From JANYCG01 sp031386665 (GTDB taxonomy: Bacteria; Pseudomonadota; Gammaproteobacteria; Burkholderiales; Burkholderiaceae_C), in contig JANNCN010000124.1 of the NCBI GenBank assembly GCA_031386665.1, forward strand, positions 45,373 to 109,372: 64,000 bases of DNA, read 5' to 3'. Both the position numbers and the translations under genes were made by a program. Of the stretch, positions 1-9,241 are shown one piece after another. The stretch's first letter is position 1. The number at the start of each line of letters is the position of its first letter. Under the pieces are notes generated by a model. That model searched no databases. It was not told the origin of the DNA and worked only from the letters and a program-made list of their open reading frames with translations.

Positions 1-1
1 T

Positions 2-2131
2 GAATGTTTTGGCAATGTATTTGTGGGCATTCAACCAGCTTTCGGCTACGAAGGCGATCCGATGCGATTGCTGTTTGAAAAAGGCTTTGCGCCAACGCAC
101 GCCTTTTCAGCGTTTTACAGGTGGTTGCGGGAAGATTTCGGTGCCAATGCCGTGCTGCATTTTGGCACCCACGGCGCATTGGAATTTATGCCTGGCAAAC
201 AAAGCGGTATGTCCGCGACGTGCTGGCCAGATAGGCTTATCGGTGACCTGCCGAACATGTACCTTTATGCGTCGAACAATCCGTCTGAGGGAACGATTGC
301 CAAGCGCCGCGCCGCCGCGACGCTCATTAGTTACCTGACGCCGCCCGTCGCCCAAGCCGGCCTTTACCAAGGCTTGGTCGATCTCAAGGATGCATTGGAA
401 CGTTTTAGAAGTTTGGAGCCAGAAGCTCAGTTCGAACGCGATGAGCTGAGTGCCATGATTCAAGGTCAGGCGGCAGAGTTGGAATTGGCATCGGCCGAGC
501 CTTTCTGGGGTGCCGATTCAGAATCCAAAATTGCCAAGCTCACCGAGGATGTATTGGAAGTCGAATACACACTGATTCCTTATGGACTGCATGTGGTCGG
601 CCAAGCTCCGAGTGTGCCTGAGCGCGTCGACCTTTTGTTGTCTTGTGCTGAAGCTTCCCACGGTCAAAGGCCTGAACGGGCTTTGATTGAGGCCCTAGTG
701 GCTGGGCACTCACCTCAGGTGGCGTTGAAAGCGAGCGGTAAGAGTGACGATCCCACGCTGCTCTCGCTTCTGCAAGAGTTGTCTGCGACCGACGCGTTGA
801 TGGCTGAGGACCATGAAATCAATGGGGTTCTACGAGCATTGGATGGACGATTCCTTCGCCCAGCACCTGGCGGGGATTTGTTGCGCAACCCAGCAATTCT
901 GCCTACTGGCCGCAATCTGCATGGTTTTGATCCATTTCGAATTCCAAGCGCTTACGCTGTGAAAGACGGTGCTCGACAGGCCGATCGCTTGTTGCAAAAA
1001 CACATGGGTGACGGCCACGGCTTTCCAGAGTCAATAGCAATGGTCTTGTGGGGAACAGACAATTTGAAGAGCGAGGGTGCGCCTATAGCCCAAGCACTTT
1101 CTCTCATGGGCGCCAAGCCACGTTTTGACAGCTATGGTCGATTGGCCGGGGCTGAGTTGATCCCCTTGGCAGATTTGGGTCGACCTCGGGTGGATGTGAT
1201 CATTACTCTTTCGGGTATTTTTCGCGACTTGTTGCCGCTTCAAATCAAACTGCTGGCAGAGGCTGCTTTCATGGCGGCAAGCGCAGATGAACCCCTGGAG
1301 GCGAATTTCATTCGCAAGCATGCTCAGGCATACATGCTGGAGCATGGGGGTGATTTGGAGACTGCATCACTTCGTGTTTTCGGAAACGCTGAGGGTGCCT
1401 ACGGCTCCAATGTCAACAGCCTGATTGACAACAGCCGCTGGGAGGATGGTGACGAGCTTGCCGAGACTTACAGCCGCCGCAAAGGTTTTGCCTACGGACG
1501 CGCCGGGCGAGCCGCGCAGCAACCCAAGTTGCTGCAAAGCGTGCTGGCAGGGGTTGAGTTGGCCTACCAAAACCTTGACTCTGTGGAGCTGGGAGTCACC
1601 ACGGTTGACACTTACTTTGACACGCTCGGTGGGATCAGTCGGGCTATTAAGCGGGCGAAAACAGACAAGATGGGATCCGCCGCTGAAATGGCTCCGGTTT
1701 ATATCGGTGACCAAACCCGCGACAGCAGCGGTGGTGGTGTGGTTCGTACCCTTTCAGATCAAGTGGCATTGGAAACTCGAACCCGGATGTTGAATCCGAA
1801 ATGGTACGAAGGCATGCTCAAGCACGGCTACGAAGGCGTGCGTCAAATTGAGGTCCACGTCACGAACACTATGGGTTGGTCTGCCACCACTGGGCAGGTT
1901 CAACCTTGGGTTTACGAGCAATTGAGCGAAACATTCATGTTGGACCCAGCGATGCGAGAGCGCCTTGCCAAGCTGAATCCAACCTCCTCAGCAAGGGTTG
2001 CCAACCGTTTGCTTGAGGCCTTTGAACGAAAGTATTGGCAGCCAGATGCCAAGATGCTCGAAGCCCTGCGTCTTGCAGGCGAAGAGTTGGAGGATCGCCT
2101 TGAAGGCGTTTTTGAAGGAGCCACCGTATGA
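2..2131 (+). CDS. bchH: Magnesium chelatase subunit H, C-terminal part (5' end outside window)
   Basis: Large subunit of Mg-chelatase. With BchD and BchI it inserts Mg2+ into protoporphyrin IX, the first committed step of bacteriochlorophyll synthesis. About 709 codons are present and the frame is open at the left edge; the family is about 1,200 residues, so this is the C-terminal part. CobN/BchH-type motifs are visible near the left end (GIQPAFGYEGDP, HFGTHGALEFMPGK) and near the C-terminus (TNTMGWSATTGQVQPW). The stop overlaps the bchL start by 4 bp (ATGA), indicating translational coupling in a bchHLM-lhaA-puh operon. The identification is firm. The start and N-terminal domain cannot be seen. 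Confidence 0.96.
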   Translation, partial: ECFGNVFVGIQPAFGYEGDPMRLLFEKGFAPTHAFSAFYRWLREDFGANAVLHFGTHGALEFMPGKQSGMSATCWPDRLIGDLPNMYLYASNNPSEGTIAKRRAAATLISYLTPPVAQAGLYQGLVDLKDALERFRSLEPEAQFERDELSAMIQGQAAELELASAEPFWGADSESKIAKLTEDVLEVEYTLIPYGLHVVGQAPSVPERVDLLLSCAEASHGQRPERALIEALVAGHSPQVALKASGKSDDPTLLSLLQELSATDALMAEDHEINGVLRALDGRFLRPAPGGDLLRNPAILPTGRNLHGFDPFRIPSAYAVKDGARQADRLLQKHMGDGHGFPESIAMVLWGTDNLKSEGAPIAQALSLMGAKPRFDSYGRLAGAELIPLADLGRPRVDVIITLSGIFRDLLPLQIKLLAEAAFMAASADEPLEANFIRKHAQAYMLEHGGDLETASLRVFGNAEGAYGSNVNSLIDNSRWEDGDELAETYSRRKGFAYGRAGRAAQQPKLLQSVLAGVELAYQNLDSVELGVTTVDTYFDTLGGISRAIKRAKTDKMGSAAEMAPVYIGDQTRDSSGGGVVRTLSDQVALETRTRMLNPKWYEGMLKHGYEGVRQIEVHVTNTMGWSATTGQVQPWVYEQLSETFMLDPAMRERLAKLNPTSSARVANRLLEAFERKYWQPDAKMLEALRLAGEELEDRLEGVFEGATV

Positions 2132-3051
2132 GTGTTACCACCGTCCCTTTCCCAAACATCAAACGACCGGGTGAGCGCACTAATCTGCGTCTCGATGGCG
2201 AGGGGAGTTTGCAGGTTGAACTTGATCCCAACCTGAAGATTGGAAACGCCAAGGTGTTTGCGATTTACGGCAAGGGCGGCATCGGCAAAAGCACAACCTC
2301 GTCGAACCTCTCAGCTGCCTTTTCATTGATGGGCAAACGAGTGCTTCAAATCGGCTGCGACCCCAAGCACGACTCCACGTTCACTCTTACGAAAAAGATG
2401 CTCCCAACCGTGATTGATGTGCTGGAAACAGTGGATTTTCACGCTGAAGAGCTCAGGGTCGAAGATTTTGTATTTCCGGGCTTCAACGGGGTTATGTGTG
2501 TTGAAGCGGGCGGCCCGCCAGCGGGAACCGGTTGCGGTGGGTATGTGGTGGGTCAAACCGTCAAACTTTTGAAGGAGCACCATTTGCTGGAGGACACGGA
2601 TGTCGTGATTTTCGACGTCCTGGGCGATGTGGTGTGCGGCGGGTTTGCTGCACCTTTGCAGCATGCAGATCGGGCGCTTATCGTCACGGCCAACGACTTT
2701 GACTCGATTTTCGCCATGAACCGGATCGTTCAGGCGATTGGTGCCAAAGCCAAAAATTACAACGTTCGCCTTGGTGGCGTCATTGCCAATCGCAGCAAAG
2801 ACACAGACCAAATTGACAAATACAACAACAAAATTGGTTTGACTTTGGCTGCTCACTTTCCTGACTTGGACGTGATTCGACGAAGCCGGCTGAAAAAGTC
2901 GACTCTTTTTGAAATGGAAGACTCACCTGAACTCGACGCGGTCAAAAAGGAATACATGCGTTTGGCGGCCTCCCTTTGGTTGGGAACAGAGCCACTGAAT
3001 GCAGTTCCCATGAAGGATCGCGATATTTTCGACCTTCTCGGGTTTGATTGA
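2128..3051 (+). CDS. bchL: Light-independent protochlorophyllide reductase, iron protein
   Basis: ATP-dependent electron donor (NifH-like) of the dark-operative protochlorophyllide reductase; it passes electrons to BchN-BchB, which reduces ring D. The 307-residue length is normal. The P-loop GKGGIGKST is at about residues 48-56. Two cysteines expected to bridge the [4Fe-4S] cluster of the homodimer lie at 136 (PAGTGCGG) and 170 (DVVCGG). The start ATG overlaps the bchH stop and the stop overlaps the bchM start, each by 4 bp. The reductase is oxygen-sensitive, while the cyclase downstream (acsF) needs oxygen. bchN and bchB are presumably upstream, outside the window. Confidence 0.97.
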   Translation: MSVTTVPFPNIKRPGERTNLRLDGEGSLQVELDPNLKIGNAKVFAIYGKGGIGKSTTSSNLSAAFSLMGKRVLQIGCDPKHDSTFTLTKKMLPTVIDVLETVDFHAEELRVEDFVFPGFNGVMCVEAGGPPAGTGCGGYVVGQTVKLLKEHHLLEDTDVVIFDVLGDVVCGGFAAPLQHADRALIVTANDFDSIFAMNRIVQAIGAKAKNYNVRLGGVIANRSKDTDQIDKYNNKIGLTLAAHFPDLDVIRRSRLKKSTLFEMEDSPELDAVKKEYMRLAASLWLGTEPLNAVPMKDRDIFDLLGFD

Positions 3052-3752
3052 TGATTTCTTCAACCTACGCTGATCGCAAAGGTCAAATCGAGACGTACTT
3101 TGACCGCACGGCGGTTGACGCATGGGCGCGTTTAACGTCCGATGCACCTGTAGGCCGTATTCGCGCATCTGTGCGGGCGGGACGCGACGCCATGCGGGCC
3201 AACCTTCTGTCATGGTTGCCACAGGACTTGCGCGGTCGGCGTGTTCTTGACGCAGGTTGTGGAACGGGCGCCCTCGCGGTGGAGGCAGCGGCCCGTGGTG
3301 CAGAAGTGGTCGCAATCGATTTGTCGCCGACCCTGGTTGATTTAGCCCGTGAGCGCCAGCCCAAAATTTCCGGCCCTGGATCAATCGATTTTAGAAGTGG
3401 CGACATGTTGAGCCCTGGTCTTGGCAACTTCGATCATGTGGTGGCTATGGACTCTGTCATTCATTACTGCACCGAAGACGCAGTGGCTGCACTTTCGCAG
3501 CTTGCGAAACGAACTTCCACATCGATAGTGTTCACTTTCGCACCTCGCACACCCATGCTGGCGACCATGATTGCGGTGGGTCGCCTGTTCCCGCGCGGTG
3601 ATCGGGCCCCTTGGTTGGAGCCGATGGCCGCGGAAAAAATTGCGGGCCTTATGGCGCTGGATGAGACGTTGCTTGATTGGCGGGCTGCACGTACCCAACG
3701 AGTGTCTGGCGGTTTCTACAAATCACAGGCTTTGGAGCTTTTGAAGACATGA
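3048..3752 (+). CDS. bchM: Mg-protoporphyrin IX O-methyltransferase
   Basis: SAM-dependent methyltransferase that esterifies the C13 propionate of Mg-protoporphyrin IX, giving the monomethyl ester used by the AcsF cyclase. It has 234 residues, normal for the family. The SAM-binding motif I VLDAGCGTG is at about 66-74, followed by the acidic end of strand 2 (VVAIDLSP). The start overlaps bchL by 4 bp and the stop overlaps the lhaA start by 4 bp. Position between bchL and lhaA matches the usual bchHLM-lhaA-puh order. I saw no missing motif. Confidence 0.95.
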   Translation: MMISSTYADRKGQIETYFDRTAVDAWARLTSDAPVGRIRASVRAGRDAMRANLLSWLPQDLRGRRVLDAGCGTGALAVEAAARGAEVVAIDLSPTLVDLARERQPKISGPGSIDFRSGDMLSPGLGNFDHVVAMDSVIHYCTEDAVAALSQLAKRTSTSIVFTFAPRTPMLATMIAVGRLFPRGDRAPWLEPMAAEKIAGLMALDETLLDWRAARTQRVSGGFYKSQALELLKT

Positions 3753-5206
3753 AGCCTGTTGACACGATCTTTCGGCTGAATGCATCGCTTGCCAGCAATT
3801 GGGGCAAGGTAAGTGCACAGTTTTTACCGTTTGCAGACGCCGCCACCAAGGAGCTGCCGATGGGGCGCTTGTTGAGGCTGTCCTTGTTCCAGGTTTCGGT
3901 CGGCATGGCACTGGCGCTGCTCAATGGCACCTTGAACCGGGTGATGATTGTTGAATTGAATGTGCCAGCCTGGTTGGTCGCCTTGATGGTGGCATTGCCA
4001 CTGGTCTTTGCGCCACTGAGAGCATTGATGGGCTTTAGGTCTGACACGCACCGATCTGCTTTGGGGTGGAGACGGGTTCCGTACATCTGGATGGGTAGTT
4101 TGCTGCAATTCGGTGGGCTGGCAATCATGCCGTTTGCACTGATTGTCCTTTCGGGCGACAGCAACGGCCCACCGATCTACGGCCAGGTGGGGGCAGCGCT
4201 TGCCTTTTTGTTGGTGGGCGCGGGCATGCACCTCACCCAAACGGCAGGTCTGGCCCTGGCAACCGATATTGCAACGCCAGAGTCGCGCCCTAGGGTTGTC
4301 GCTTTGCTCTACGTCATGCTGCTCCTCGGAATGCTTGTCAGTTCTTTGCTGTTTGGAATTCTGTTGGCCGACTTCAAACAGGTGAAATTGATCCAAGTGA
4401 TTCAAGGCGCCGCAGTTGTCACCATGGTGCTCAACATGGTGGCCCTTTGGAAGCAGGAAGCCCGCGACCCTTCGCGCACCAGCACGGTCATCAATGGCCC
4501 ACGGCCGGCCTTCAAAAAGTCTTGGAACGTTTTCATGCAGGGCGGTCGGGCGATTCGTCTTTTGGTGGCAGTTGGCTTAGGTTCAGCAGCCTTCAGCATG
4601 CAGGACGTTTTACTAGAGCCCTACGGCGGCCAGATCATGAATCTGCCTGTAGGTGCTACTTCAGCGCTCACGGCCTTGATGGCTGGCGGGAGCCTAGGCG
4701 CATTCTTGTTGGCATCGCGTTGGTTGTACCATGGAGGCGACCCTTTTCGGCTGGCTGCCATAGGGTTGTTGTTCGGCGTGTTGGGCTTTGGGGCTGTCAT
4801 TTTTGCGGACCCATTTCAGTCCGCTTTGCTATTTCGTTTTGGGGCCATCTTCATTGGCTTTGGAGGTGGGTTCTTCTCTGTGGCTACATTGACAGCGGCC
4901 ATGAGCCTTCAATCTGAGGACCACAATGGTCTGGCTTTGGGAGCATGGGGGGCGGTTCAAGCGACAGCCAGCGGCTTGGCGATTGCGCTTGGCGGCGTAT
5001 TGCGAGACGTTATTTCTGCGCTGGCTGAACAAGGTGCATTGGGTACTGCGTTGACCTCTCCGGCGGTCGGCTATAGCTTTGTCTACCACATCGAAATAGT
5101 GCTTTTGTTTGCGACTTTGGTTGCAATTGGGCCATTGGTCAGGTCAACGAATTCGCCTCGTTTGCAAACTTCAAACAGGTTGGGTCTGGCAGATTTGCCG
5201 GGTTAG
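3749..5206 (+). CDS. lhaA: Light-harvesting 1 assembly protein, PucC/LhaA family of the major facilitator fold
   Basis: Polytopic inner-membrane protein needed for assembly of the LH1 antenna around the reaction centre. It has 485 residues from the ATG at 3749, which overlaps the bchM stop by 4 bp; a longer reading from 3677 would overlap bchM by 76 bp and is unlikely. About 12 hydrophobic segments are visible. The segment MGFRSDTHRSALGWRRVPYI after the second helix is typical of the PucC/LhaA/Bch2 family. Its place directly before puhA points to LhaA rather than the puc-linked PucC. Confidence 0.92.
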   Translation: MKPVDTIFRLNASLASNWGKVSAQFLPFADAATKELPMGRLLRLSLFQVSVGMALALLNGTLNRVMIVELNVPAWLVALMVALPLVFAPLRALMGFRSDTHRSALGWRRVPYIWMGSLLQFGGLAIMPFALIVLSGDSNGPPIYGQVGAALAFLLVGAGMHLTQTAGLALATDIATPESRPRVVALLYVMLLLGMLVSSLLFGILLADFKQVKLIQVIQGAAVVTMVLNMVALWKQEARDPSRTSTVINGPRPAFKKSWNVFMQGGRAIRLLVAVGLGSAAFSMQDVLLEPYGGQIMNLPVGATSALTALMAGGSLGAFLLASRWLYHGGDPFRLAAIGLLFGVLGFGAVIFADPFQSALLFRFGAIFIGFGGGFFSVATLTAAMSLQSEDHNGLALGAWGAVQATASGLAIALGGVLRDVISALAEQGALGTALTSPAVGYSFVYHIEIVLLFATLVAIGPLVRSTNSPRLQTSNRLGLADLPG

Positions 5207-5231
5207 TTATGTTCACATAAGGGGAAAAGTC

Positions 5232-6002
5232 ATGGGAACTGGAGCGATTACTGGTTACATCGATGTGGCGCAAATGGTGCTTTATCTTTTTTGGATATTC
5301 TTTGCGGGCCTCATCTACTATTTGTTGCAAGAAAACAAACGAGAAGGTTACCCGCTGGAATCAGATCGGTCAGCCCATATAAGGGTGGAGGGTTGGCCAC
5401 CGATGCCAAGCCCTAAGACCTACCGACTGCTTCATGGTGGCACAAGAAAGGTGCCCAACAACAACAAGTCGCCGCAAACTTTGGCGGCCGTTCCAACGGG
5501 TGGCTGGCCCGGTGCGCCATTGCAGCCTACTGGAAACCCGATGCTTGACGGTGTGGGCCCGGGTTCCTACGCAGACCGCCCTGATGTTCCTGATTTGACT
5601 GCGGAGGGCGAAGTCAAAATTGTGCCGCTCCGTGTAGCTGCTGACTTTGATGTTGCAGCAGGTGATCCTGACCCACGTGGCCTCAAAGTCTATGGTGCTG
5701 ACGGCGTGGAAGGTGGAACCATTGTGGATGTTTGGGTGGATCGGTCAGAAATGCTGTTTCGTTACCTTGAGCTCTCGGTCGCAACACAAACTGGCAAAAG
5801 GCAGGTTTTGCTGCCCATCAACTTCAGTCGAATCAGCAGTCAGGGCGTTCGGGTGAAGTCAATTTTAGGCAGCCAATTTGCTCAGGTTCCGGGAACCAGT
5901 CACCCAGAAAGAGTGACTCTTTTGGAAGAGGAAAAAGTCATGGCCTACTATGGCGGTGGCGTGCTCTATGCGACGCCAGACAGACAGGAACCACTTCTGT
6001 GA
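5232..6002 (+). CDS. puhA: Photosynthetic reaction centre H subunit
   Basis: The H subunit caps the cytoplasmic face of the type-II reaction centre and shapes proton delivery to quinone QB. It has 256 residues. One N-terminal transmembrane helix (about 11-31) follows a short periplasmic stretch (MGTGAITGYIDVAQ), then comes the cytoplasmic PRC-barrel domain. The ATG at 5232 is chosen because it has a good ribosome site (AAGGGG at 5219-5224) and matches the family N-terminus; an upstream in-frame extension from 5109 would run into lhaA. The stop overlaps the GTG start of puhB by 4 bp. Confidence 0.96.
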   Translation: MGTGAITGYIDVAQMVLYLFWIFFAGLIYYLLQENKREGYPLESDRSAHIRVEGWPPMPSPKTYRLLHGGTRKVPNNNKSPQTLAAVPTGGWPGAPLQPTGNPMLDGVGPGSYADRPDVPDLTAEGEVKIVPLRVAADFDVAAGDPDPRGLKVYGADGVEGGTIVDVWVDRSEMLFRYLELSVATQTGKRQVLLPINFSRISSQGVRVKSILGSQFAQVPGTSHPERVTLLEEEKVMAYYGGGVLYATPDRQEPLL

Positions 6003-6697
6003 GTACGCCGTCTCCAGCTCGCGAACACGAGCACGAGTTTGAAGCGGCACTGGGCCTGCCAGAGCTGTTGCCAGCGGGCGAGAAGATCATCTGGCAGGGC
6101 TCGCCTGATTGGCGAACTCTGGCCGTTCAGATCATGCATGTTCGAACCCTCAGCTTCTACTTTGCGGCGATGTTGCTGTGGCGGGCAAGTACCCTTAAAT
6201 ACGACGGTGCCAGTTGGTTTGCAGTGGTGCAGTCTATGGCTTTGCTGCTGCCTTTGGCTTTGATCGCATTGGGCTTGCTTCTTGGTTTTGCCTGGCTCAC
6301 CAGCAAGACTTCGGTTTACACGGTGACGAACAGGCGCGTTGTGATGCGAATCGGCATTGTGCTGACAGTGACCTTCAACTTGCCCCATCGGTTGATTGAG
6401 TCAGTGTCGTTGAGGCCGCTTGCCAAGGGGACTGCCGATATTGCTTTGGTGCTTGCCCCTACAGACAACATCGCATATGGCAACTTGTGGCCGCATGCCC
6501 GGCCTTGGCGACTCAGGCGCACCGAACCCATGTTGCGCGCGGTGCCAGACGGTGCGAAAGTTGGTGAACTGCTTGCATCTGCAATGCGGGCGTCCATATC
6601 TCTTTCTGAGCCCTCGGTAGGCTCGGTCCCGGTGCGCGCCACTCAGCAGCATCCTGCACATGGCGATGCTCGGCAAGGCAACGCTTTGGCAGTTTGA
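5999..6697 (+). CDS. puhB: Photosynthetic complex assembly protein PuhB
   Basis: Membrane protein required for reaction-centre assembly. It has 232 residues and starts at GTG 5999, overlapping the puhA stop (GTGA). It has a short acidic N-terminus, two or three hydrophobic helices at about 53-100 (including LLLPLALIALGLLLGFAWL), and a PH-like segment (YTVTNRRVVMRIG) typical of bacterial PH-domain membrane proteins. The assignment uses this architecture and the position between puhA and puhC. The last roughly 40 residues look poorly conserved and low in structure. Confidence 0.9.
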   Translation: MSTPSPAREHEHEFEAALGLPELLPAGEKIIWQGSPDWRTLAVQIMHVRTLSFYFAAMLLWRASTLKYDGASWFAVVQSMALLLPLALIALGLLLGFAWLTSKTSVYTVTNRRVVMRIGIVLTVTFNLPHRLIESVSLRPLAKGTADIALVLAPTDNIAYGNLWPHARPWRLRRTEPMLRAVPDGAKVGELLASAMRASISLSEPSVGSVPVRATQQHPAHGDARQGNALAV

Positions 6698-6710
6698 GGG
6701 ACGCATCGCC

Positions 6711-7166
6711 ATGGCTGAAAACGTTGCGGTTACTGATGTGCCCAAGGGTGTGATTGTCACAGCCGGCTTGTTGCTTTTGATGGCGTTATCGGCAGTTGCA
6801 TATGTGCGGCTGAGCGGCAGCGGTGCAGTTCAGGTGCCAGATGCGCCTGCGACTCTGGTCAAAGAGTTTCTGTTTGAGGATCGCAAGGATGGGAGCATCG
6901 CGATTTTGGATTCAACCACCAAGCAGTTGGTGGATTCGGTTGCACCAGCAAGCAACGGATTTTTGCGCGGCACTATGCGGGGCTTGGCCCGAGAACGAAA
7001 ACGTCAGGGAATTGGTCCTGAAGTTCCCTTTCAATTGGTTGGTCGTGCCGACGGTCGCTTGACTTTAATTGACCCCGGCACTGATCGGCGTGTGGATTTG
7101 GAGTCTTTTGGACCCACCAATGCGGCGGTTTTTGCCAAATTAATGGTGTCAACACCTGGGCGCTGA
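6711..7166 (+). CDS. puhC: Photosynthetic complex assembly protein PuhC
   Basis: Small membrane-anchored factor for reaction-centre/LH1 assembly. It is 151 residues from the ATG at 6711, which has GAGGGA about 10 bp upstream. A longer reading from 6660 is open but would overlap puhB by 38 bp, so it is a less likely alternative. It has one N-terminal transmembrane helix (GVIVTAGLLLLMALSAVAYV) and a periplasmic domain with the family-like stretch FLFEDRKDGSIAILD and a GFLRG motif. It lies between puhB and acsF in the usual order. Confidence 0.86.
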   Translation: MAENVAVTDVPKGVIVTAGLLLLMALSAVAYVRLSGSGAVQVPDAPATLVKEFLFEDRKDGSIAILDSTTKQLVDSVAPASNGFLRGTMRGLARERKRQGIGPEVPFQLVGRADGRLTLIDPGTDRRVDLESFGPTNAAVFAKLMVSTPGR

Positions 7167-7208
7167 CCACTGCCACAAGCTTTCTAAATTTTGAGATGAA
7201 GCACCACC

Positions 7209-8273
7209 ATGTCAATCACACTTAGCCAAACTTTGCCAAATGAGGCAACCGAGACAGCATTGCAAAACACGATGCTCACGCCTCGGTTTTACACCACTGA
7301 TTTTGATGCCATGGATCGGATTGATGTGGAGTGTATTCGCCCCCAGTGGAATGCCTTGATGGCTGAATTCAGGGCTGACTCAAACACTGATCATTTTCAG
7401 CGTCCGCCAGACATGGTTGGCAACTACTCCGTTTTGCCGCCCGCATTGCAAAAGGAATTTTTGGCGTTCTTGATCAGTTCCGTGACTTCCGAGTTTTCGG
7501 GCTGTGTCCTCTACGCAGAGATGAAAAAACGGGTCAATAATCCTGATATCAAAGAGCTGATGGGGCTGATGGCCCGGGACGAAAGCCGACACGCGGGCTT
7601 TATTAACCAATGGCTGAAAGATTTTGGGGTCGGTGTTGATTTGGGCTTTTTGGCTAAAACCAAAAAGTACACCTACTTCAAGCCGAAGTATATCTTTTAC
7701 GCGACTTACCTCTCCGAGAAAATTGGCTATGCGCGTTACATCGCTATTTTTCGGCAAATTGAGCACCACCCAGAGTTGTGCTTTCACCCCATTTTCAGGT
7801 GGTTCGAGCGGTGGTGCAATGACGAGTTTCGCCATGGCGAGGCATTTGCGTTGTTAATGCGGGCGAATCCGCATTTGCTCAAAGGTCACAACAAGCTTTG
7901 GATACGGTTTTTCTTGCTGGCGGTTTACGCCACCATGTACGTGCGCGACCACACCCGTCCGGAGATGCACGCTGCCATGAAAATGGATCCCACCGAGTAC
8001 GACTATAAGGTGTTTCGAATCACGTCTGAAATTTCCAAGCAGGTTTTTCCTTTGACGCTCAATATCGACGACCCACGGTTCAGGTCTGGGCTGGAGCGGA
8101 TGCGCAAAATTTCTGAAGCCATGGAGACTTCTAAAGCCCAAGGCGGTTTTGTCAATTCCATCAAGCGCGTGGGCTATGCAGCCGCGGCAGGGGTGACCTT
8201 TTTGCGCCTATTTTGCTTGCCCGTGATTCACCACGAACTGCCACAGGACATGCGGGTGTCGCCTGCTTGGTGA
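7209..8273 (+). CDS. acsF: Mg-protoporphyrin IX monomethyl ester oxidative (aerobic) cyclase
   Basis: Di-iron oxygenase that forms the isocyclic E ring of bacteriochlorophyll using O2, giving divinyl-protochlorophyllide. It has 354 residues. Expected di-iron ligands are visible: Glu95 (EFSGC), DESRH at 124-128, EHH at 185-187 and DEFRH at 205-209. It starts 42 bp after puhC. AcsF between puhC and puhE is usual for aerobic or facultative phototrophic betaproteobacteria. It means pigment synthesis can run in oxygen; whether the anaerobic cyclase BchE is also present cannot be seen here. Confidence 0.96.
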   Translation: MSITLSQTLPNEATETALQNTMLTPRFYTTDFDAMDRIDVECIRPQWNALMAEFRADSNTDHFQRPPDMVGNYSVLPPALQKEFLAFLISSVTSEFSGCVLYAEMKKRVNNPDIKELMGLMARDESRHAGFINQWLKDFGVGVDLGFLAKTKKYTYFKPKYIFYATYLSEKIGYARYIAIFRQIEHHPELCFHPIFRWFERWCNDEFRHGEAFALLMRANPHLLKGHNKLWIRFFLLAVYATMYVRDHTRPEMHAAMKMDPTEYDYKVFRITSEISKQVFPLTLNIDDPRFRSGLERMRKISEAMETSKAQGGFVNSIKRVGYAAAAGVTFLRLFCLPVIHHELPQDMRVSPAW

Positions 8274-8325
8274 TTGACCGTCAGACTGCCTGTGCGTGGT
8301 TGGCAAGGCTTCTGTTTGGTTTGAA

Positions 8326-9111
8326 ATGACCGCTTCCAACTACCTGTTTCCCATTCTGTACACAGTCTTTGTCTGGTGGTTCAGCACAGGTGTGATTCTC
8401 TATATTGTGGGTTTGCGGTCTCGAACTTTCAAGTGGAGCATGCTGGCTGCAACCGCCTTGCTGATGTTTGCATTGGCTGGCTTGTATGTTTCCAAGTCGG
8501 ATGCCACTGTGTCAGGGGCTTACCTGGCTTTCAGCTGCGCGTTGGCTGTATGGGCGTGGCAAGAGATTGGATTTTTGCTGGGTTACGTCACTGGCCCCAG
8601 GCGTGAGGTTTGCCCGGACGGTGCCGTAGGATGGCCCCGTGCCGGTTTGGCGTTTCAAGCGGTTTTGCACCATGAAATAGGACTGCTAGCATTGGGTGCT
8701 GCCGTCGTAGCCCTGACTTGGGGTGGCAGCAACTTAACGGGCTTGTGGACCTTCCTGGTGCTTTGGGTTATGCGCCAAAGTGCCAAGCTCAACATATTTT
8801 TGGGTGTACGCAATTTGTACGAAAGCTTTTTGCCAAACCACCTCAAGTACATGCACACCTACTTTTCCCGCAAAGCTATGAACCCCTTGTTTCCCGTATC
8901 CATCGTGCTGGGCACGGGAGTGGCTTGGTCAATTTGGCAAGGCGCTTTTGCGCAAGGGGCTGACCTCTTTGAAGCGACCTCCCTCACCTTTGTAGCCATT
9001 TTATTGTCCTTGGCTGTGTTGGAACATTGGTTTTTGGTCATTCCGTTTCCGTCGGAGGCGCTTTGGTCCTGGGGCATGCGCTCGCGAGACGCGGCGTCCA
9101 AGCGAGGCTAG
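8326..9111 (+). CDS. puhE: Photosynthetic complex assembly protein PuhE (DUF3623)
   Basis: Polytopic membrane protein of 261 residues that modulates reaction-centre/LH1 assembly or bacteriochlorophyll supply. Six or seven hydrophobic helices are visible. The ATG at 8326 is preferred over the in-frame GTG at 8296 because the family typically begins close to the YLFPILYTVFVWWFSTG segment found at residues 5-21. The motifs QEIGFLLGYVTGPR and HEIGLL fit DUF3623. It is the last phototrophy gene here; the next gene is a TonB receptor, so this marks the right edge of the photosynthesis cluster. Confidence 0.9.
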   Translation: MTASNYLFPILYTVFVWWFSTGVILYIVGLRSRTFKWSMLAATALLMFALAGLYVSKSDATVSGAYLAFSCALAVWAWQEIGFLLGYVTGPRREVCPDGAVGWPRAGLAFQAVLHHEIGLLALGAAVVALTWGGSNLTGLWTFLVLWVMRQSAKLNIFLGVRNLYESFLPNHLKYMHTYFSRKAMNPLFPVSIVLGTGVAWSIWQGAFAQGADLFEATSLTFVAILLSLAVLEHWFLVIPFPSEALWSWGMRSRDAASKRG

Positions 9112-9241
9112 CGAGAGCCAATTGAGCCAAAGTTAGGCTGAGTGGTGTCGTTTTGGGGATTTCTCATTTTGCGACATGTGATAACCCTAGGCTGACTTTT
9201 GGGCTCAGAATTCATGGTCGAATCCTTCACGAGGAGAATCC

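Noticed and set aside
9112..9241. Riboswitch or Fur box upstream of the TonB receptor
   Set aside because: No B12-box, TPP-box or 19-bp Fur-like dyad could be found.
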